DNA of 64,000 bases from Atkinsonella hypoxylon (lineage: Eukaryota > Ascomycota > Sordariomycetes > Hypocreales > Clavicipitaceae). Numbering within the stretch: position 1 is the stretch's first letter; every line of letters starts with the position of its first letter. A program made the translations under genes and the position numbers. Below are positions 10,158 to 22,191 of this stretch, piece after piece. The DNA is taken from NCBI GenBank assembly GCA_000729835.1, contig JFHB01000103.1, positions 1 to 64,000 on the forward strand, written 5' to 3'. The notes beneath the pieces are model-generated. The model was given only the letters and a program-made list of their open reading frames with translations. It was not told the DNA's origin and searched no databases.

Positions 10158-12009
10158 GACTGGCACGATCCAAGGTCTAGTAAGGCATACTGCAATCTGG
10201 CATGGAGGAAGGAGAAGTAGTACTAGGTCATTTGGTAAGTGGTGCTCCAGAATCAAGTTGGCTTCACGGGGCTTCAAAAAGTTGGACTTTGCTTCTTCGT
10301 AAGGTCTATCCTTGGTGAAGAACGGTGATGGTGATGTCAGAAGGAGCGACGCTTAACTGTGCAACTATGCCATATGAAATGGATTGAGGGTTTCCGTTGC
10401 TGATGGTTGGGGCTAGAGCACTCGATCGTTCCTGCCGCTATCCTGTTGATCGTGAAGCGGTTCTTTGTCTTTTTATCATTATTATTTCCGTTGGAAGCTG
10501 AACTTCAGGCAGCGCACGCTCAGATATCCTCGACAATGTTTCGTGTTGCACCGCAGTTTCCTGTCTCTTGTCAAATGTCTCTTGTCAAATGCTTTTTTGA
10601 GCGGAGTTGATGGACCAGGGTCCAGTCGGCTATCCCTTTGCCTGCAACAGCTGGGTCACGAATTAGCTAGTTGACCAATCATGACGAGGAGGCTTGAAAG
10701 GTACTTCAATTTACGTGCGAGCGTCACTATCATAGAAGTACCAGCGATTTCCCTCAGTACAAAGAGGCACATCGCAGCCATATCGCGACTTTCGTGATGG
10801 AGGCACGTTGGCTGCATCGGCCGGCATCTCTTGACGGCAGAGTTCATCAATGCGGATGATTAGCTCCGGGTTAACGAAAATATCGCTAGTCAATATTATC
10901 GAAAACCGTTGTATGAGGAATGCCACCAAACGCGTTTGGGGCTAGCTAACTATTGGGCCGTATTATCCGGTCAGTAACATGTGTGTTGCTAAATTGGTGT
11001 CAATGAAACTGACGTGGCATCTGAGCAGTCGTCTCGCCGGATATTAAATTGGAGTTGATTAGATTCGTCCAGCATCCTATATTCGACATGTCCCCGATTT
11101 CAATTCTATGACCGAATTCTGTCTCTTATGCTTTGCCTTCTGTCGTCTGCCCTGTTTTATGGTTTCACAACGAGGGCCCTTCGTCGTCGCCCGCCGTTCT
11201 TCTTGGTTTCGCTGTCCACTTTTAGCTCCGACGATCGAGAAATGCGTGGTTGATCGGACAAATAGGGGCACATTCGGCACTAACCATCCTGCCTGATGAC
11301 CAGGATAAGAAGCCAAGATTGAACACGGAATTAAAAATCCCGTTGAGTGCGCATACGATCGTATCCGTGTACCCAAGATTCGTTACTTGGCACACGGGCG
11401 AAGAATTTACACCACCGCTCGGTCCACTGAGATCGGGTGAGCCAAGGGGTCGTAACTTTTCTCAACCCCCCTTGCTTGGCTAATAAGTTTTTTTGGCGAA
11501 ATACAAGGATAAGGATTATCAGATAATCGATAATCTGTGGGACACGTCGCTGTTGGATGTTGATAAGATAACGGCTAGTTCGCCGGACCCACATCTTCAA
11601 TACCTTCTAGGCACTTCTGACCAGCCACAACAGCCAGTTCTCAACGACATAGCTGCGATGTGTGCGAAGTACCTCTTTATACCTCCAGAAATTGCCAGTA
11701 CTGGTATTGCATTGACATTAATTTAAGTAACTACCTCTTATATCCACTTGACTAGACTGTTGCCTTGACACTTAAAGGGATAGCCAAGTCTGTTGAAAGC
11801 CAAAGCTCAAGCCAACTGCCAGTGCCCTTTAATTGCGGCGTGGGAACTAGGAGATCGATTGGGCAATAGATTTAAGGAGCCTGCACGAAATGAATTCGAA
11901 CACACTTCCACAAGCCAAAGACCAGAAAAAAAATAATAAAATATAAAGAGAAAGAGAAAGAGAGAAGGAGAGAGAGAAAGCCCAAATCTATTAATCCGCA
12001 TCGTGTAGT
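10158..12009. other. Intergenic, possible relic exon at 10711-10885
   Basis: No complete gene found over 1.85 kb. One minus-strand stretch (10885-10711) looks coding but has no traceable start (see findings). An A-rich and GA-rich tract lies at about 11928-11978 before the transporter's 3' end. Confidence 0.45.
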
Positions 12010-13549
12010 CTATACCGAACCACGGTCCTCCTGGACCGCTTCAAGTTTTTCCTCATCTTCCCGACTCTCATTATTAATAAACACAAACGACACAAACACC
12101 ACCGCGGCGCCTATCCAATACACAAAGCTCGAGTACTGTCCGTATTGTATCATCTCCCCAATAAGAGAAAGTGGAATCGTAAGAGAAAGCCCAACCGTCA
12201 CGACCAGCGGAGTGGTTAGGAGCATCGCAAATGCCCAACACATGTCGCTGACGAATGACGCCACGGAATTGACCTGCAACCTGTTATCATACGCTCTACA
12301 GCGAGAATTCTGTGTGGCTGGTATGGGCTTACAAGGATGATGATGACAATCTTCCCGGTGGGAGGAAGCTCAAACTAGAGTTCGAGATTAGCGCAAAAAA
12401 AGAAGGAAAAAACAACACGATGACCGACAGTTCAGTCCGGTCACTTACTGGCTCGATATTTGTCCAATGCAAGATGAAAAACAATGGCCACAGAAATAAT
12501 AAGATGAAAAGGCCTACCAGCCCGAAAAATAATCTCATGTCGACTTTATCCTCGTTGCCCACGCGCCTTTTCATCACTGTAACGTACAAGCCATACAAGA
12601 TGGCGCTGAAAAAGGCCATGGAATCGCCCACGGCAATTTGCGTTGGGGTCTTGTGAGGGAAAGATCCTCTGTTCTCGTCGCTCTCGCCAGACAGATCGAC
12701 GGTGGAAATTAATACAATGCCCACCAAAGAAGCCATTACACCTAAAAGTTTTCGCACAGAAAAGGCTTCGACCCGAAACAAGGCGCAAAAGACTAGAGTC
12801 CACGCACTGCTCGTTGATGTGAGAATAGTCACGCTCGCAACGCTCGTATATTCTAAGCATGCGGAAGCAAAATAGTTGGCCAAGAACCACAGCATAGAAA
12901 ACTCCAAACTAAGGATGGCTGTCTCCCGGAGACTGAGTTTGTCGTCGTCGTCGTCGTCTACCACCAAGCGTTCGCTATCCCGCGCGTCGTCATCGGTAGC
13001 CGTTTTGGCGTAAGTGCCTCGTAGCTTAGTTTCTGCCCACAATTGCATCAAGTCGTCTCGCATGCCTCGTGCTCCTGCTTTCAGAAAGTACTTGATAAAC
13101 ATCGGTAATAGAGAGACCGCAAAGATGGACGAGTTGGCATAGACGAGGAAGAACGGCTTGTCGTACGTATGATCGGAAAAGATGAACTGCTCGCCAGAAA
13201 GAAAAGCGTCAGTACAAAGGCTTCTGTGTGGTCCACAATGCTGCCCATGCGCTTGAATGAAACTCACACTGGCCAAGAAATTGGACAGCGTCCAGAGGAA
13301 TACGGTGACCAACAACAGGCTGATACCTAACGATCGTCTAGCAACACCTCTCAATCCTAAACTCGCCAATAGCCCTCCGGTCTTTGCAGGGACAAGCGCC
13401 GGCGCATGTATTGAGTCTGTTGATTCTGTCATTTCGACTTCCTCGTTGCCGCCTCCCACAGAAAGACGACGATGGTTGCTGGGCTCGTTTGCGACAGCAG
13501 AGCTAGCAGAGGTTTCCTCACCCGCACGTCGTAGGTTTGAGGTCATCAT
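12010..13549 (-). CDS. EamA/DMT-type transporter, THI74/SLC35F5-like
   Basis: Four exons, 13549-13268, 13186-12449, 12374-12333 and 12273-12010, encode 441 residues; the third exon is only 42 nt. About ten hydrophobic segments are visible: one near residues 75-95, one at 115-135, and the rest after an acidic cytosolic loop rich in Asp (DDDDDD). Diagnostic blocks are SLEFSMLWFLANYF, TSVASVTILTSTSSAWTLVF, and in the last exon VNSVASFVSDMCWAFAMLLT and PLVVTVGLSLTIPLSLIGE, which match the vacuolar/endomembrane THI74/YML018C and SLC35F5 family of drug/metabolite transporters. The substrate is not known; a link to thiamine is suggested only by the regulation of yeast THI74. Introns have clear GTRAGT-type donors, and frame is kept at all junctions. 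The frame appears to continue past the second exon into a stop, which is why exon 3 is easily missed. Confidence 0.85.
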
Positions 13550-14077
13550 GGGCTGATCATCTGTTGCGATAGCAGCAATTCGACAATCCGCCTGCCCTTT
13601 CTCAACTTTAAACTTCCTCTAACGTTCTAGGAGGACAACTCAAGCAAGGGAGGTCACATGTGACGGTGCGCCACGAGACCATCGGTGCAGATGCGTACTT
13701 CGGGCGAGAAAAATATGTTGAGCGAAACTGAGGTAGAGCGTGGATTTGTTTCGCCGTTGTCGGCGCTGAACATATGGGCGGATTGGACTCTGGGATGGCA
13801 GGCGACGATGGCAGGCGATGTATCGTAGATCCAGCAACGTCTGCGTGAGGCAGTGATGGGTGGGGCTAGGACGGGCGCAGGCCTCGCCATTGGAGCCCTG
13901 ACCTTGCATCATTTCAGATGACAGCAAGTCAATGACACTCCATGTCACCCCTCACATTACAACTAACTACCGGCACGGAAACACACGGCACAGGTGCATT
14001 TAGCTTACAAAAATGGCATAACGAACCGATTGTTCAAGGAGGATTCGAGGGGCCTGTCGTGTTTATGGCCAGTACGC
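13550..14077. other. Intergenic: transporter promoter and neighbour 3' flank
   Basis: Lies upstream of the minus-strand transporter and downstream of the minus-strand Ca3427-like gene. Minus-strand open frames in it have no recognised domain. Confidence 0.4.
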
Positions 14078-15032
14078 CTACGCCTTCACCATCATGAATG
14101 CAGCATCCAGGCCTTTTCCTTCCACGAGAACGCCAGCCTTTCGCAGTACGCCTATGCAGCTCTCAACCACCTCATCTTTGACTCCCTCCGTCCTGTCCGG
14201 GAACTTGACCGTCTTCAGCCACTCTCTGGCATCAGGCTCCGTGTATGCCAGCTCCGTAGAGATGTACTTGACTGCCTCGTCCTGGTTCTCGTTGAAGTGC
14301 TTAATGCCCTGGTCCAGCTTTTCGAACAATGTCTTGATGCGAGGATCCAGCGTAGAGCCGGAAGCGAGCTTCGTAGAGGTCACAATCTTCCAGCTGCTCC
14401 AAGGCGTGTAGATTTCACCGACGCGTCGAATCTCTCCGGAGTCATAGTATTGTTTAGACGTGAAGTGCTCCCACATGAAGAAGTCGGCCTCGCGAGAGTT
14501 GACTGCATTGCGAAGATTCTCAAAGTTTTGTAGAACGACAGTGTCTGAGAAGGCAGCGTTGTCAGCCAGCCAGCCCTGTTGGTCGGCCAAGACGAAGCCC
14601 ATCACATGGGACCCGGATCCGATGCGAGAAACACCGATTTTGGTCCCTTTAAGAGAAGACACGGACGTGATATCGGGACGATTGGCTCCTGTGGAAATAG
14701 CCCAGCCTTCGATAGTGCGTATCAGCCTTCATATTAGAGAAGTGATGCACGGTGGCGTTACGTCACCTACACAATGGTGTCTCGACATATGTACCAACGA
14801 GGCGATATCCTCCGTCTCCTTCTACATCTTCCTTTCCCAGACCGGCGATCCATCCTTCGGTCAGGCCAATGGCAACGTCAATCTCGCCGGCACGAATGGC
14901 TGTCACCATGTGTCCTGTGCCCGAGGGGAAAGCCGTCAGTACAGCATCGAGACCATAATGTTTTTGCGCAAAATGGAGGGGGGTGGAAAAGTGCTCGGGC
15001 ACGTAGCCGATGCGCAGAGCCTGTGACGACAT
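14078..15032 (-). CDS. Ca3427-like periplasmic-binding-fold protein
   Basis: Two exons, 15032-14771 and 14706-14078, give 296 residues. The sequence follows the type II periplasmic-binding-protein pattern: MSSQALRIGYVPEHF at the start, TAFPSGTGHMVTAIRAGEIDVAIGLTEGW for the first lobe, LKGTKIGVSRIGSGSHVM and NFENLRNAVNSREADFFMWE for the second. This fits the fungal Ca3427-like group, related in fold to TauA/NMT1-THI5-type ligand-binding proteins. No signal peptide is present, so it is probably intracellular; fungi lack the matching bacterial importer, and the ligand is unknown. The splice choice (donor GTAGGT at 14770, acceptor ending 14707) restores ETPLCWAISTG across the junction, with a CTGAT branch site. 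It is transcribed in the same direction as the small membrane protein at 16075-16642, but about 1 kb of DNA separates them. Confidence 0.85.
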
Positions 15033-16074
15033 CTTATCTTTCAGGTGGGAGATTGTTGGTAAAGTAGGGTTCTTTCATGGTTCTGAAGAAAGAGTGAGGG
15101 ATTTTGGCTCGGGTTATAACTATTCTACAAGTGGTGGTGAGGGAGATTTATGGAACCAAGTGGGGTTGGCTTTTGGTTATGCGCTGGTCTTTGATGGCAT
15201 GGGAGTGTCCACGCGTCGGCTGCAATGTGCCATGAAGACCTGCTACGGATGTCGACGTGAGCGCCCATCACAGCCCATGCAAGCTGCGAGTTATCACAAG
15301 AAAGCTCCCAGTATCTGCATTGCTATTTTCTGAGATTTCTGGTGGTACTGAGTCTACAGCTCAACTGAAGTTCCCACCCCAACTTGACATTGTCGGATCT
15401 CACCTCATCCAATCCATGGGAGCGGCAGATTGCCGAGCCACTATCATGTGCAAAATATTGGACAACGTATGTGTCTGTTCCTCTACAGGCAATGGAATTG
15501 TCAGCATCATCCAAGCCGTCACCTTTGGTGCCTACACGATTGCGGCCGAAGTCACAGGACACGACAAATTCTCCACAATCAAGGTCACAAGCGCTGTTTT
15601 AATGCTCAGCGTATATATAATGCCACTGAACCCATTATTCGGCAACATCCCATCGTCGTTTACCGTGTTCGGATGCTTTAAGCGCTTCAAGTACTAACAT
15701 CTCCACTCTATAGTTGTTTAAATTGTTTGTTTCGGCGTTGCACATCATCCTTCAGGGCGTCTGGCTCATCATTTGATGCATGTCTCGCCCAACTTTCAAG
15801 ATTCTGCCCCGAAGAGGACATGACACGAACTGCGGACAAATGTATGCGGCTGTCTGGCTTATGTGGTGGGGTGACGGCAAATATCGACCAAGTGATGATG
15901 TAGGTTTCGGATGGCTGACGGGGGTTTCGCGTCACCGAAGGAGCTGTTAGCGGATGATACGGGTTCTTTCGACACTTATAAGCGGGTAAGCCCGAGACGA
16001 GATAGATGCATCACATGTCTTGGTAGAATCACCGAAAGGAAAAAGGTGCATTTGCCTCTTTTCACGCCCCATGC
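15033..16074. other. Intergenic containing an ABC-transporter relic
   Basis: Apart from the short ABC-C-like segment annotated separately, I see no gene. The 5' flank of the Ca3427-like gene occupies the left part. Confidence 0.45.
15488..15697 (+). pseudogene. Relic fragment of an ABC-C transporter membrane domain
   Basis: About 68 codons read GIVSIIQAVTFGAYTI, then a KFSTIKVTSAVLMLSVYIM segment, then PLNPLFGNIPSSFTVFGCFKRF before a stop. This order (last helices of the first membrane domain, Ser/Thr-start helix, then a GCxxRI-like exit before the first nucleotide-binding domain) is characteristic of fungal multidrug ABC-C transporters. No start codon, Walker motif or second half is found nearby, so it is an isolated remnant. 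The match is judged by eye and is modest. Confidence 0.4.
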
Positions 16075-16642
16075 TCAAGTGGTAAATGCAGAATATCCCT
16101 GCAATGCACCCATGACACCCACAGCAATCATATTGCGCGTCACTCCATTCTTAGCGTACCACCACCCACTAATCCACATGATGGCGACCATGATGCCGGC
16201 AATAGCCTTGTGAATAGGGTCACGCAGCAGCGCGGGATTCTGAGACCATGCGTAGTTGAGCAGAGCTGTGAAGAGAGAGGTTCACCGTTAGTACTTGATG
16301 TTGCGGGTATAGAAGGAAAAAAAGGGGCAAGAGACGGCATTGAAGCTGGCAAAGAAGACGTCCGAATGACGGAATGAACCGACTTACCGTTCATGACGAA
16401 GAACCCACTGCCTTGGTACCAGCCTGCCTTGGCACAGGCAGAAGACATTCTCGGGAGCGATTGAAACTTGGCATTTGCCTGCCATTCTTTGGCGCCGCTC
16501 TGGAGAGAGATGTGTTAGCTCCCCCCTTTTTTGTGGGATCTTGATAATAGGCGACTTTGGTAGCAGGAGATGTGTGACGTACCGTGTGGCCGAGGGAGAG
16601 AAGCAGCCATCCAACGGCCATGACTTGCAGAGACATGGTCAT
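16075..16642 (-). CDS. Small four-helix integral membrane protein
   Basis: Three exons, 16642-16583, 16499-16388 and 16265-16075, give 120 residues from the ATG at 16642 (a second in-frame ATG follows at 16636). Hydrophobic segments lie at about 4-19 (MSLQVMAVGWLLLSLG), 45-62 (GWYQGSGFFVMNALLNY), 76-93 (KAIAGIMVAIMWISGWWY) and 98-117 (VTRNMIAVGVMGALQGYSAF), joined by short loops. SGAKEWQANAKF and NPALLRDPIHK are the most distinctive loops. It looks like one of the conserved small membrane proteins of ascomycetes with no known function; I cannot name the family. All three exons join in frame at consensus splice sites, and the composition is clearly membrane-protein-like, so the gene itself is well supported. 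Nothing in its neighbours indicates a role. Confidence 0.75.
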
Positions 16643-18061
16643 TTCTGCAGTGGGAAAGGTTGAGGCTGAGGGAAGCGGAGAAAGTCAAAAATAAATGCTA
16701 AGAAAAAAAATCGAATAAGCCCCTCCCCCAAAAAGAAAAATTTGAGTGCAAACTTGAATGATTGTGAATAGGAGAGACAAGAATGGCGATCGAAGTTGAA
16801 CCCCTCAGGGGATGGATACTGCAGACATGCATGGGGAACCTCGGCTGGTGTGGGGTTGTGGGGCAACTAAGCCTAAACAGAAGATGTACCTCCTTGAATT
16901 GGTGCGAGAAGTCAAGGAGGTAGCTCTGCGTAGAGATTGGTATGCAAAGGCACAATCTCCGATTTGGGTTTAGTTACTGCTGCGCGTTTAAATTGCACTC
17001 CGTTTTTGGCAACCTTTCAACACATTACACGCTGAATCTCCATACCAGGTGGCTCTATTAAGTCTAATCGCTGGTTGGTACTTAGTTAACTATGTCGTAG
17101 TATGAATTAGTATGAGTATGGAAGAACAAGTGGCCTCGGATGCGGTGATTTGATTGGTCAAACATCCCGATTGTCGCAAAAATTCTCGACAATGCAATGC
17201 AAACGCACGACATGTTATTTACATATTGTACTACCATTTCTTTGGTGCTAAAGTGGCTTCGAATGGGGTCGTTGTTGATTTTGCACTCTCAAAAGAAATA
17301 TTACAAGCTCATCTGGTACTTCTAGCCTCTTGTAATCTTAGTGTGGTGTAGGGGTCCTAAGATGAGCGAATCTAACTGGCATAACCATACCTGCCGATGC
17401 ACGATTGAGACTTTACTTTACGTCATTGCACGGCTGGCTGATGTAGCTGTTCCAAACGCGGTTCTGGTGTTGTACTCCGTCCGTCATCGTCATGACGGAA
17501 TTACGTACGAGTCGGGTCGGACGTGGCCAATTTTCCACCCCCTTGCACCCTTGCACCCTTGCACCCTCTTGGCCTCTCACGCGGGGGTCAATTTAATTCG
17601 ATTCTCAACACCAGCATCGCCAAGAACCACGAGGGTCGTATTAAATTGACCACCAACCCTCAGCATCGCTCCCCGGTTTCCCGGATTCTCATGCTGGTTC
17701 TCATGCCCTCGACCAGGGCGGAGGGTTTGCTCCATGCTCATGCTCTATGCTCCCTGCTGCTCCACAGCATTCCTAGCTCGCCTACCCGCTACGGTACCCG
17801 CAGCCAACGTTTGCGATCGAGTTATGCATCCCGATCAACATCGAGATTTGAGTCCGATGTTGTCGCTGCCTGGAACGCCTCACCACCCACAGGCAGGCCA
17901 TGGCCCCGTCGCTCATTTGGGAGCGTCTCGTGGCCCTTGTTATGGATTATGGATCGTGTTGGCCATGACCTGCGGCGCAAAGTTGTCATCCGCACACTAC
18001 AGCAGCGCTGCCATACATTTTAATCACTCTTAGGAATGGGGCTTCCTGCAACTGCTGCATT
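16643..18061. other. Intergenic, divergent promoter region
   Basis: Separates the minus-strand small membrane protein from the plus-strand histidine kinase. An A-rich tract lies at about 16700-16742. An open frame at 17523-18023 starts at GTG and has no domain; I treat the right part as promoter and 5' leader of the kinase. Confidence 0.45.
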
Positions 18062-21000
18062 ATGGTGGCCTTAGTTGACGTCTCCGAAGCGGCTCGCGAG
18101 CGAGAAACATTTCGATACGACTCGTCTCTCATTGAAGGCGCTACCCGTAACTCTCCTGACAAACCCTTGCCCGCCTCGCGACTTCGTTCATCGTCGGATC
18201 CTGCACTTACGGCCTTTGCCCAGCTTGCTGTCTTGAGACTCAACACAGCACGCGCCCTCATCTCACTCTTCGACAGCGCCAGTCAGTATATCGTAGCCGA
18301 GGCTACGCCGGCCCTCTCTCTGCAACCGTCAGACTCTGCTCGCGAACATGGCCTTTGGCTTTCAGGAACAGCCATACCGAGATCGTATGGCATCTGCGAG
18401 TTCGTCCTCACTACCGATGCACCGGTCGTGAATGACGGTGGAGAGAGCATTGATGATGGGACCTTACCAGTATCGATAATCAATGACTTGGCCGCTGATT
18501 CGCGCTTTGTCGACCGCCCATTTGTAAAGTCTGAGTGGCCCCAATACCGATTCTATTCTGGCGTTCCTATTCGAACAAATCATGGCGTCAACATTGGTGT
18601 GCTGTGTGTTTTCGACCATGAGCCTCGTTCAGGATTAGGGTCGGACGATGTACGGTTCATGTGGGAACTTTCCAAGGTCATCATGGGTCATCTAGAGTTG
18701 AAGAGAGCAACCAAATCTCATGGCCGCACGGAGCGCATGGTTCGGGGCATCAGCAGTTTTGTTGACGGATCAACAACATTGACCAAGAATAAGTTTGACG
18801 TATCGTCCAAGACTACTGATGACCAGCCACTTCCTCAGTCTAACGGGCGCGTCACACCCGACATGCATGCCTCGGCTTTGCAAGGGAGTGCAATGGCGGT
18901 TACCGCCTCTCCACCCACGGAAGGCGAAACGACGTTTGGTGATCTTTCATCGGCCGTCGGAGTTGGAGACACTGCATCGCTAATGCCTGCTTCGACAGCC
19001 TCGGCCGAATCCGCCCGCAAATGTGCCAAGGAGGAAGACCTAACAACTAAGACGCAGAGGATTTACTCTAAAGCGGCAAAAGCGCTGTGCAGTTCGTTAG
19101 AAATTGAGGGCGTAATCTTTCTAGATGCTAATGCCACAACCTTTGGCGGTGCCGACGCTTCCGACTTTCAGAATACGAGCAACACCCATGCGTCTTCATC
19201 ATCATCATCATCTTCTTCTTCTTCTTCTTCTTCTTCTTCTTCTTCTTCTTCTTCCAGCAGCGATGAAAACACATTTCAATATTCTTCTGTTGGCGGTGGA
19301 AACAATGGCGACCAACCATTTGCACCCCTTCTCGGCTTTTCCGGGTCATCGCTGTCGATGGTACAAGACGACCCAACATTCCACAGCCACTCGAAATTAC
19401 CCCAACAATTCCTACGGAAGCTTTTACGACGCCATCCCAAAGGCATGATATTTAATTTCAACCAGAGCGGCACAGTACAGTCAAGTGACTTCTCCAGCGA
19501 AGAGGCATCTGCCGACCAGAAGGCTGCTACAACGCAACAAGAGAGTCATCGGAGAAGGCCGCTGGGGAGAAGGTCGCGGATGAAACAGAGCGAGCAGGAA
19601 ATGGTCATGCATATGTTGCCAGGCGCACGATGCATTGCCTTTGCGCCCATTTGGGATCCTTCCAATCAGCGGTGGTCTGCAGGCATATTTGCGTACACCA
19701 AGTCTTGCAGTCGCGTCTTCAGCTCCAAAGGCGAGTTGAGTTATCTCATTGCCTTTGGGACCATCATCATGTCCGAGGTCTCGCGGCTGAAGGCTACGAT
19801 GGCGGACAAGTACAAAATGGACATGTTGAGCTCGCTATCCCATGAACTGCGGTCGCCGCTACACGGAGTGGTATTGGGTGTGGAAATGCTTCACGACTCG
19901 ACTCTGGATAGGTTTCAGAAAGATGTGCTGCACACCGTTGAGACATGCGGGCGCACACTGCTGGATACTGTTGACCACCTACTCCACTGGGCCAAGATCA
20001 ACAACTTTAACACCAAGGCACCGTCGAGACACTCCAGGACTTCGCCGGGTCAGGATAGTAAACGCGACCTCCGGGCACACCGCCGGGGATCCAAGTCGAT
20101 GGAAGCAGGCATGATGAGCATCACGACGAATGTTGCCGTAGACGCAATGGCTGAAGAGGTCATCGAGAGCGTTTTCGCCGGACACACGTATCAGAAATTT
20201 ATCGTTGCACACGCCGCCAAGGCTGCGTCTATGGAGGCTGACCGAGTCGCTCTGCGACGCCTTGATCGGATGCACGCTGCCATGGAAAACCAGTCAAACG
20301 ACGCACGATCTAGCGAGGTTGCAGTGAGTCTAGACATTGAACCAAATGTGAACTGGACTTTTCATACACAGGCCGGTGCTTTGCGCCGTGTGCTTATGAA
20401 CCTCCTGGGTAACTCTCTCAAATACACAACCAAAGGCTTCATCGAAGTGACACTGAGCCAGCGTGCAAGCCCGCCGTGTCCCGGCCATGCACGTGCGCGG
20501 CGCGATTTGAGGAATGTCTGTCTCACTGTATCAGATTCGGGCAAGGGCATCAGTGCAGAATATCTCAAAAACAACCTGTTTGTGCCCTTTTCCCAGGAAG
20601 ATAGATTAAGCCCTGGTGTTGGGCTCGGTTTAAGTCTGGTCAAGAGAATCGTGTCGGGACTCAACGGTAAAATCAAAGTCCAAAGCAGCCTCGGCAGCGG
20701 AACGAAGATCACGGTCGAGTTGCCCCTGGAGGTCGTGCCATCTCCCCAGGTCTCACCACAGCTTGACGATCTTGTTCGTGTTGGGACGGGAGAGCTGTGC
20801 GAAGACGCATTCGAACATCATGTCCGTACTCTGAGAGGCTTGCAAGTTTGTGTGGTGGGCTTCGCGCATGGTCGTTCCGCCACCGAAGATTTTAGTATTC
20901 CCGGCATTAGCAAGCAGTTTGATGAGCATGCGGCATTGGTCGCAATCTGCCGTGATTGGCTCCATATGACAGTCTTGGATGTCCCAGATGAGACTGCGAG

Positions 21001-21955
21001 CAAGCCGGACCTGTTCATTTGCAGTGACACTCATCTTGACCTTTTTCACAACCACGAGCGGGACGCGCTGGCGCTGACGCCTGTTATCGTGATTTGTCGA
21101 AATGTTCTCGTGGCGAGAGCGGCCGAATCGAGGAATAAATCGAATCGATTCCTGCAAGACAGAATATTGGAGTTCAGCTCACAGCCGTATGTACCTTCTT
21201 CTCATCTCTAACCTAGAATTCTCTTCCCCCCCCTTTTTTTTTGGTTTTTTTTTGCTAACATGATGCGCAGTGTTGGACCTCGAAAGCTGGCCAGAGTGCT
21301 AGCATCCGGTCTGGAACGGAAGAAGAAGCAGAGTAGTACCTTCTTGGACGTATCTGCGGAGCTCACACCACCGGACGAGCTGAGCCAAGGGCTATTGTCG
21401 ATTGAGCAGGAGCATGTAAGCGATCAAACGCCAAGTGAAGAATCGCCCAACGAATCACCATTCGACGAATTACCTTGCGACCAGACAGACACGCCATCGA
21501 CGCCATTAACGCCACCGAGCTCCGATACACCCTCTGAGGAGGCACTGTCCTCATCCAAGGATTCGTCTGCGACGCGTACCCGATTTCTGCTAGTCGACGA
21601 TAATCCAATCAACCTCAAGATTCTATCGTCATGTTTGAAAAAGATGGGACATCTGCATGATGCAGTCAGCAACGGCCAGGAAGCAGTTGATGCATTTCGG
21701 CAAGGCGCGGGCGTGTACAAATGCATCTTCATGGACCTCTCCATGCCCATAATGAGCGGATTCGAGGCTGCTTGTCTCATCCGACAAGAGGAGAAAGAGG
21801 CAAAACTGGAAGCGTGCACCATTTTCGCTCTGACGGGCCTGGCCTCAGCAGAGGCGCAACAGGAGGCATTTGCATGCGGGATCGACTTGTTCTTGACCAA
21901 ACCAGTCAGGTTGAAGGAGTTGAGTCAAGTGCTGACCTCGAGGGGATTAATATGA
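18062..21955 (+). CDS. Hybrid histidine kinase (GAF-HisKA-HATPase-REC)
   Basis: Two exons, 18062-21186 and 21271-21955, encode 1269 residues; the intron has a CTAAC branch point and joins CC to T to rebuild a Pro codon. A GAF-like sensor domain covers about 45-215 (PALTAFAQLAVLRLNTARALISLFD, EFVLTTDAPVVND, YRFYSGVPIRT). A low-complexity linker includes a poly-Ser tract. The HisKA domain has SLSHELRSPLHG with phospho-acceptor His594; the ATPase domain has the N box NLLGNSLKYT (N780/N784), DSGKGIS (D825) and GVGLGLSLVK. The receiver domain in exon 2 has the acidic pair D1151/D1152, phospho-acceptor D1197 (FMDLSMP) and K1252 (LTKP), so all relay residues are present. Between ATPase and receiver a diverged receiver-like segment is visible. 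No transmembrane helix, so probably cytosolic, feeding a phosphotransfer protein of the Ypd1 type. The signal sensed is unknown. Confidence 0.92.
19193..19254. repeat. TCA/TCT trinucleotide tract (poly-Ser coding)
   Basis: About twenty consecutive Ser codons in the linker between the GAF and HisKA domains of the histidine kinase, first TCA then TCT. Likely length-variable. Confidence 0.9.
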
Positions 21956-22191
21956 AGGGGAGGAACGGTGAGCGTGTAACAAGGGCTGTTTGAGACCGTG
22001 AGCCATGCTGGCCAAGAGCTTTCGGAGGCGGGCAGGGAACATGGGGATCGAGGCATGCGTTGAATTCGCATTTATTGGAATTTTATTCTCATTCGGATCT
22101 CCTGCACTGTGACGGACTCACCTGGCACGCCATGTCAATATGTAGCACGATAAAACTTGGGATTGCTTACGATATTTAAATTTACCCTGCT

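Noticed and set aside
10158..10277. N-terminal extension of the heme-oxygenase-like protein by 40 residues
   Set aside because: The extended frame starts at TTG; the first ATG is at 10157, right before the domain.
15217..15290. CAMKTCYGCRRER, resembling the start of a Zn2Cys6 cluster
   Set aside because: Only three cysteines are present, no cluster spacing follows, and the frame has no gene structure.
15708..15935. Minus-strand frame of 75 codons
   Set aside because: Starts at GTG and has no recognisable features.
17523..18023. 166-codon frame upstream of the histidine kinase
   Set aside because: Starts at GTG in promoter-like sequence; no domain.
19125..19448. Frames rich in Leu or Lys in the kinase gene
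   Set aside because: Alternative-frame shadows of the TCT repeat.
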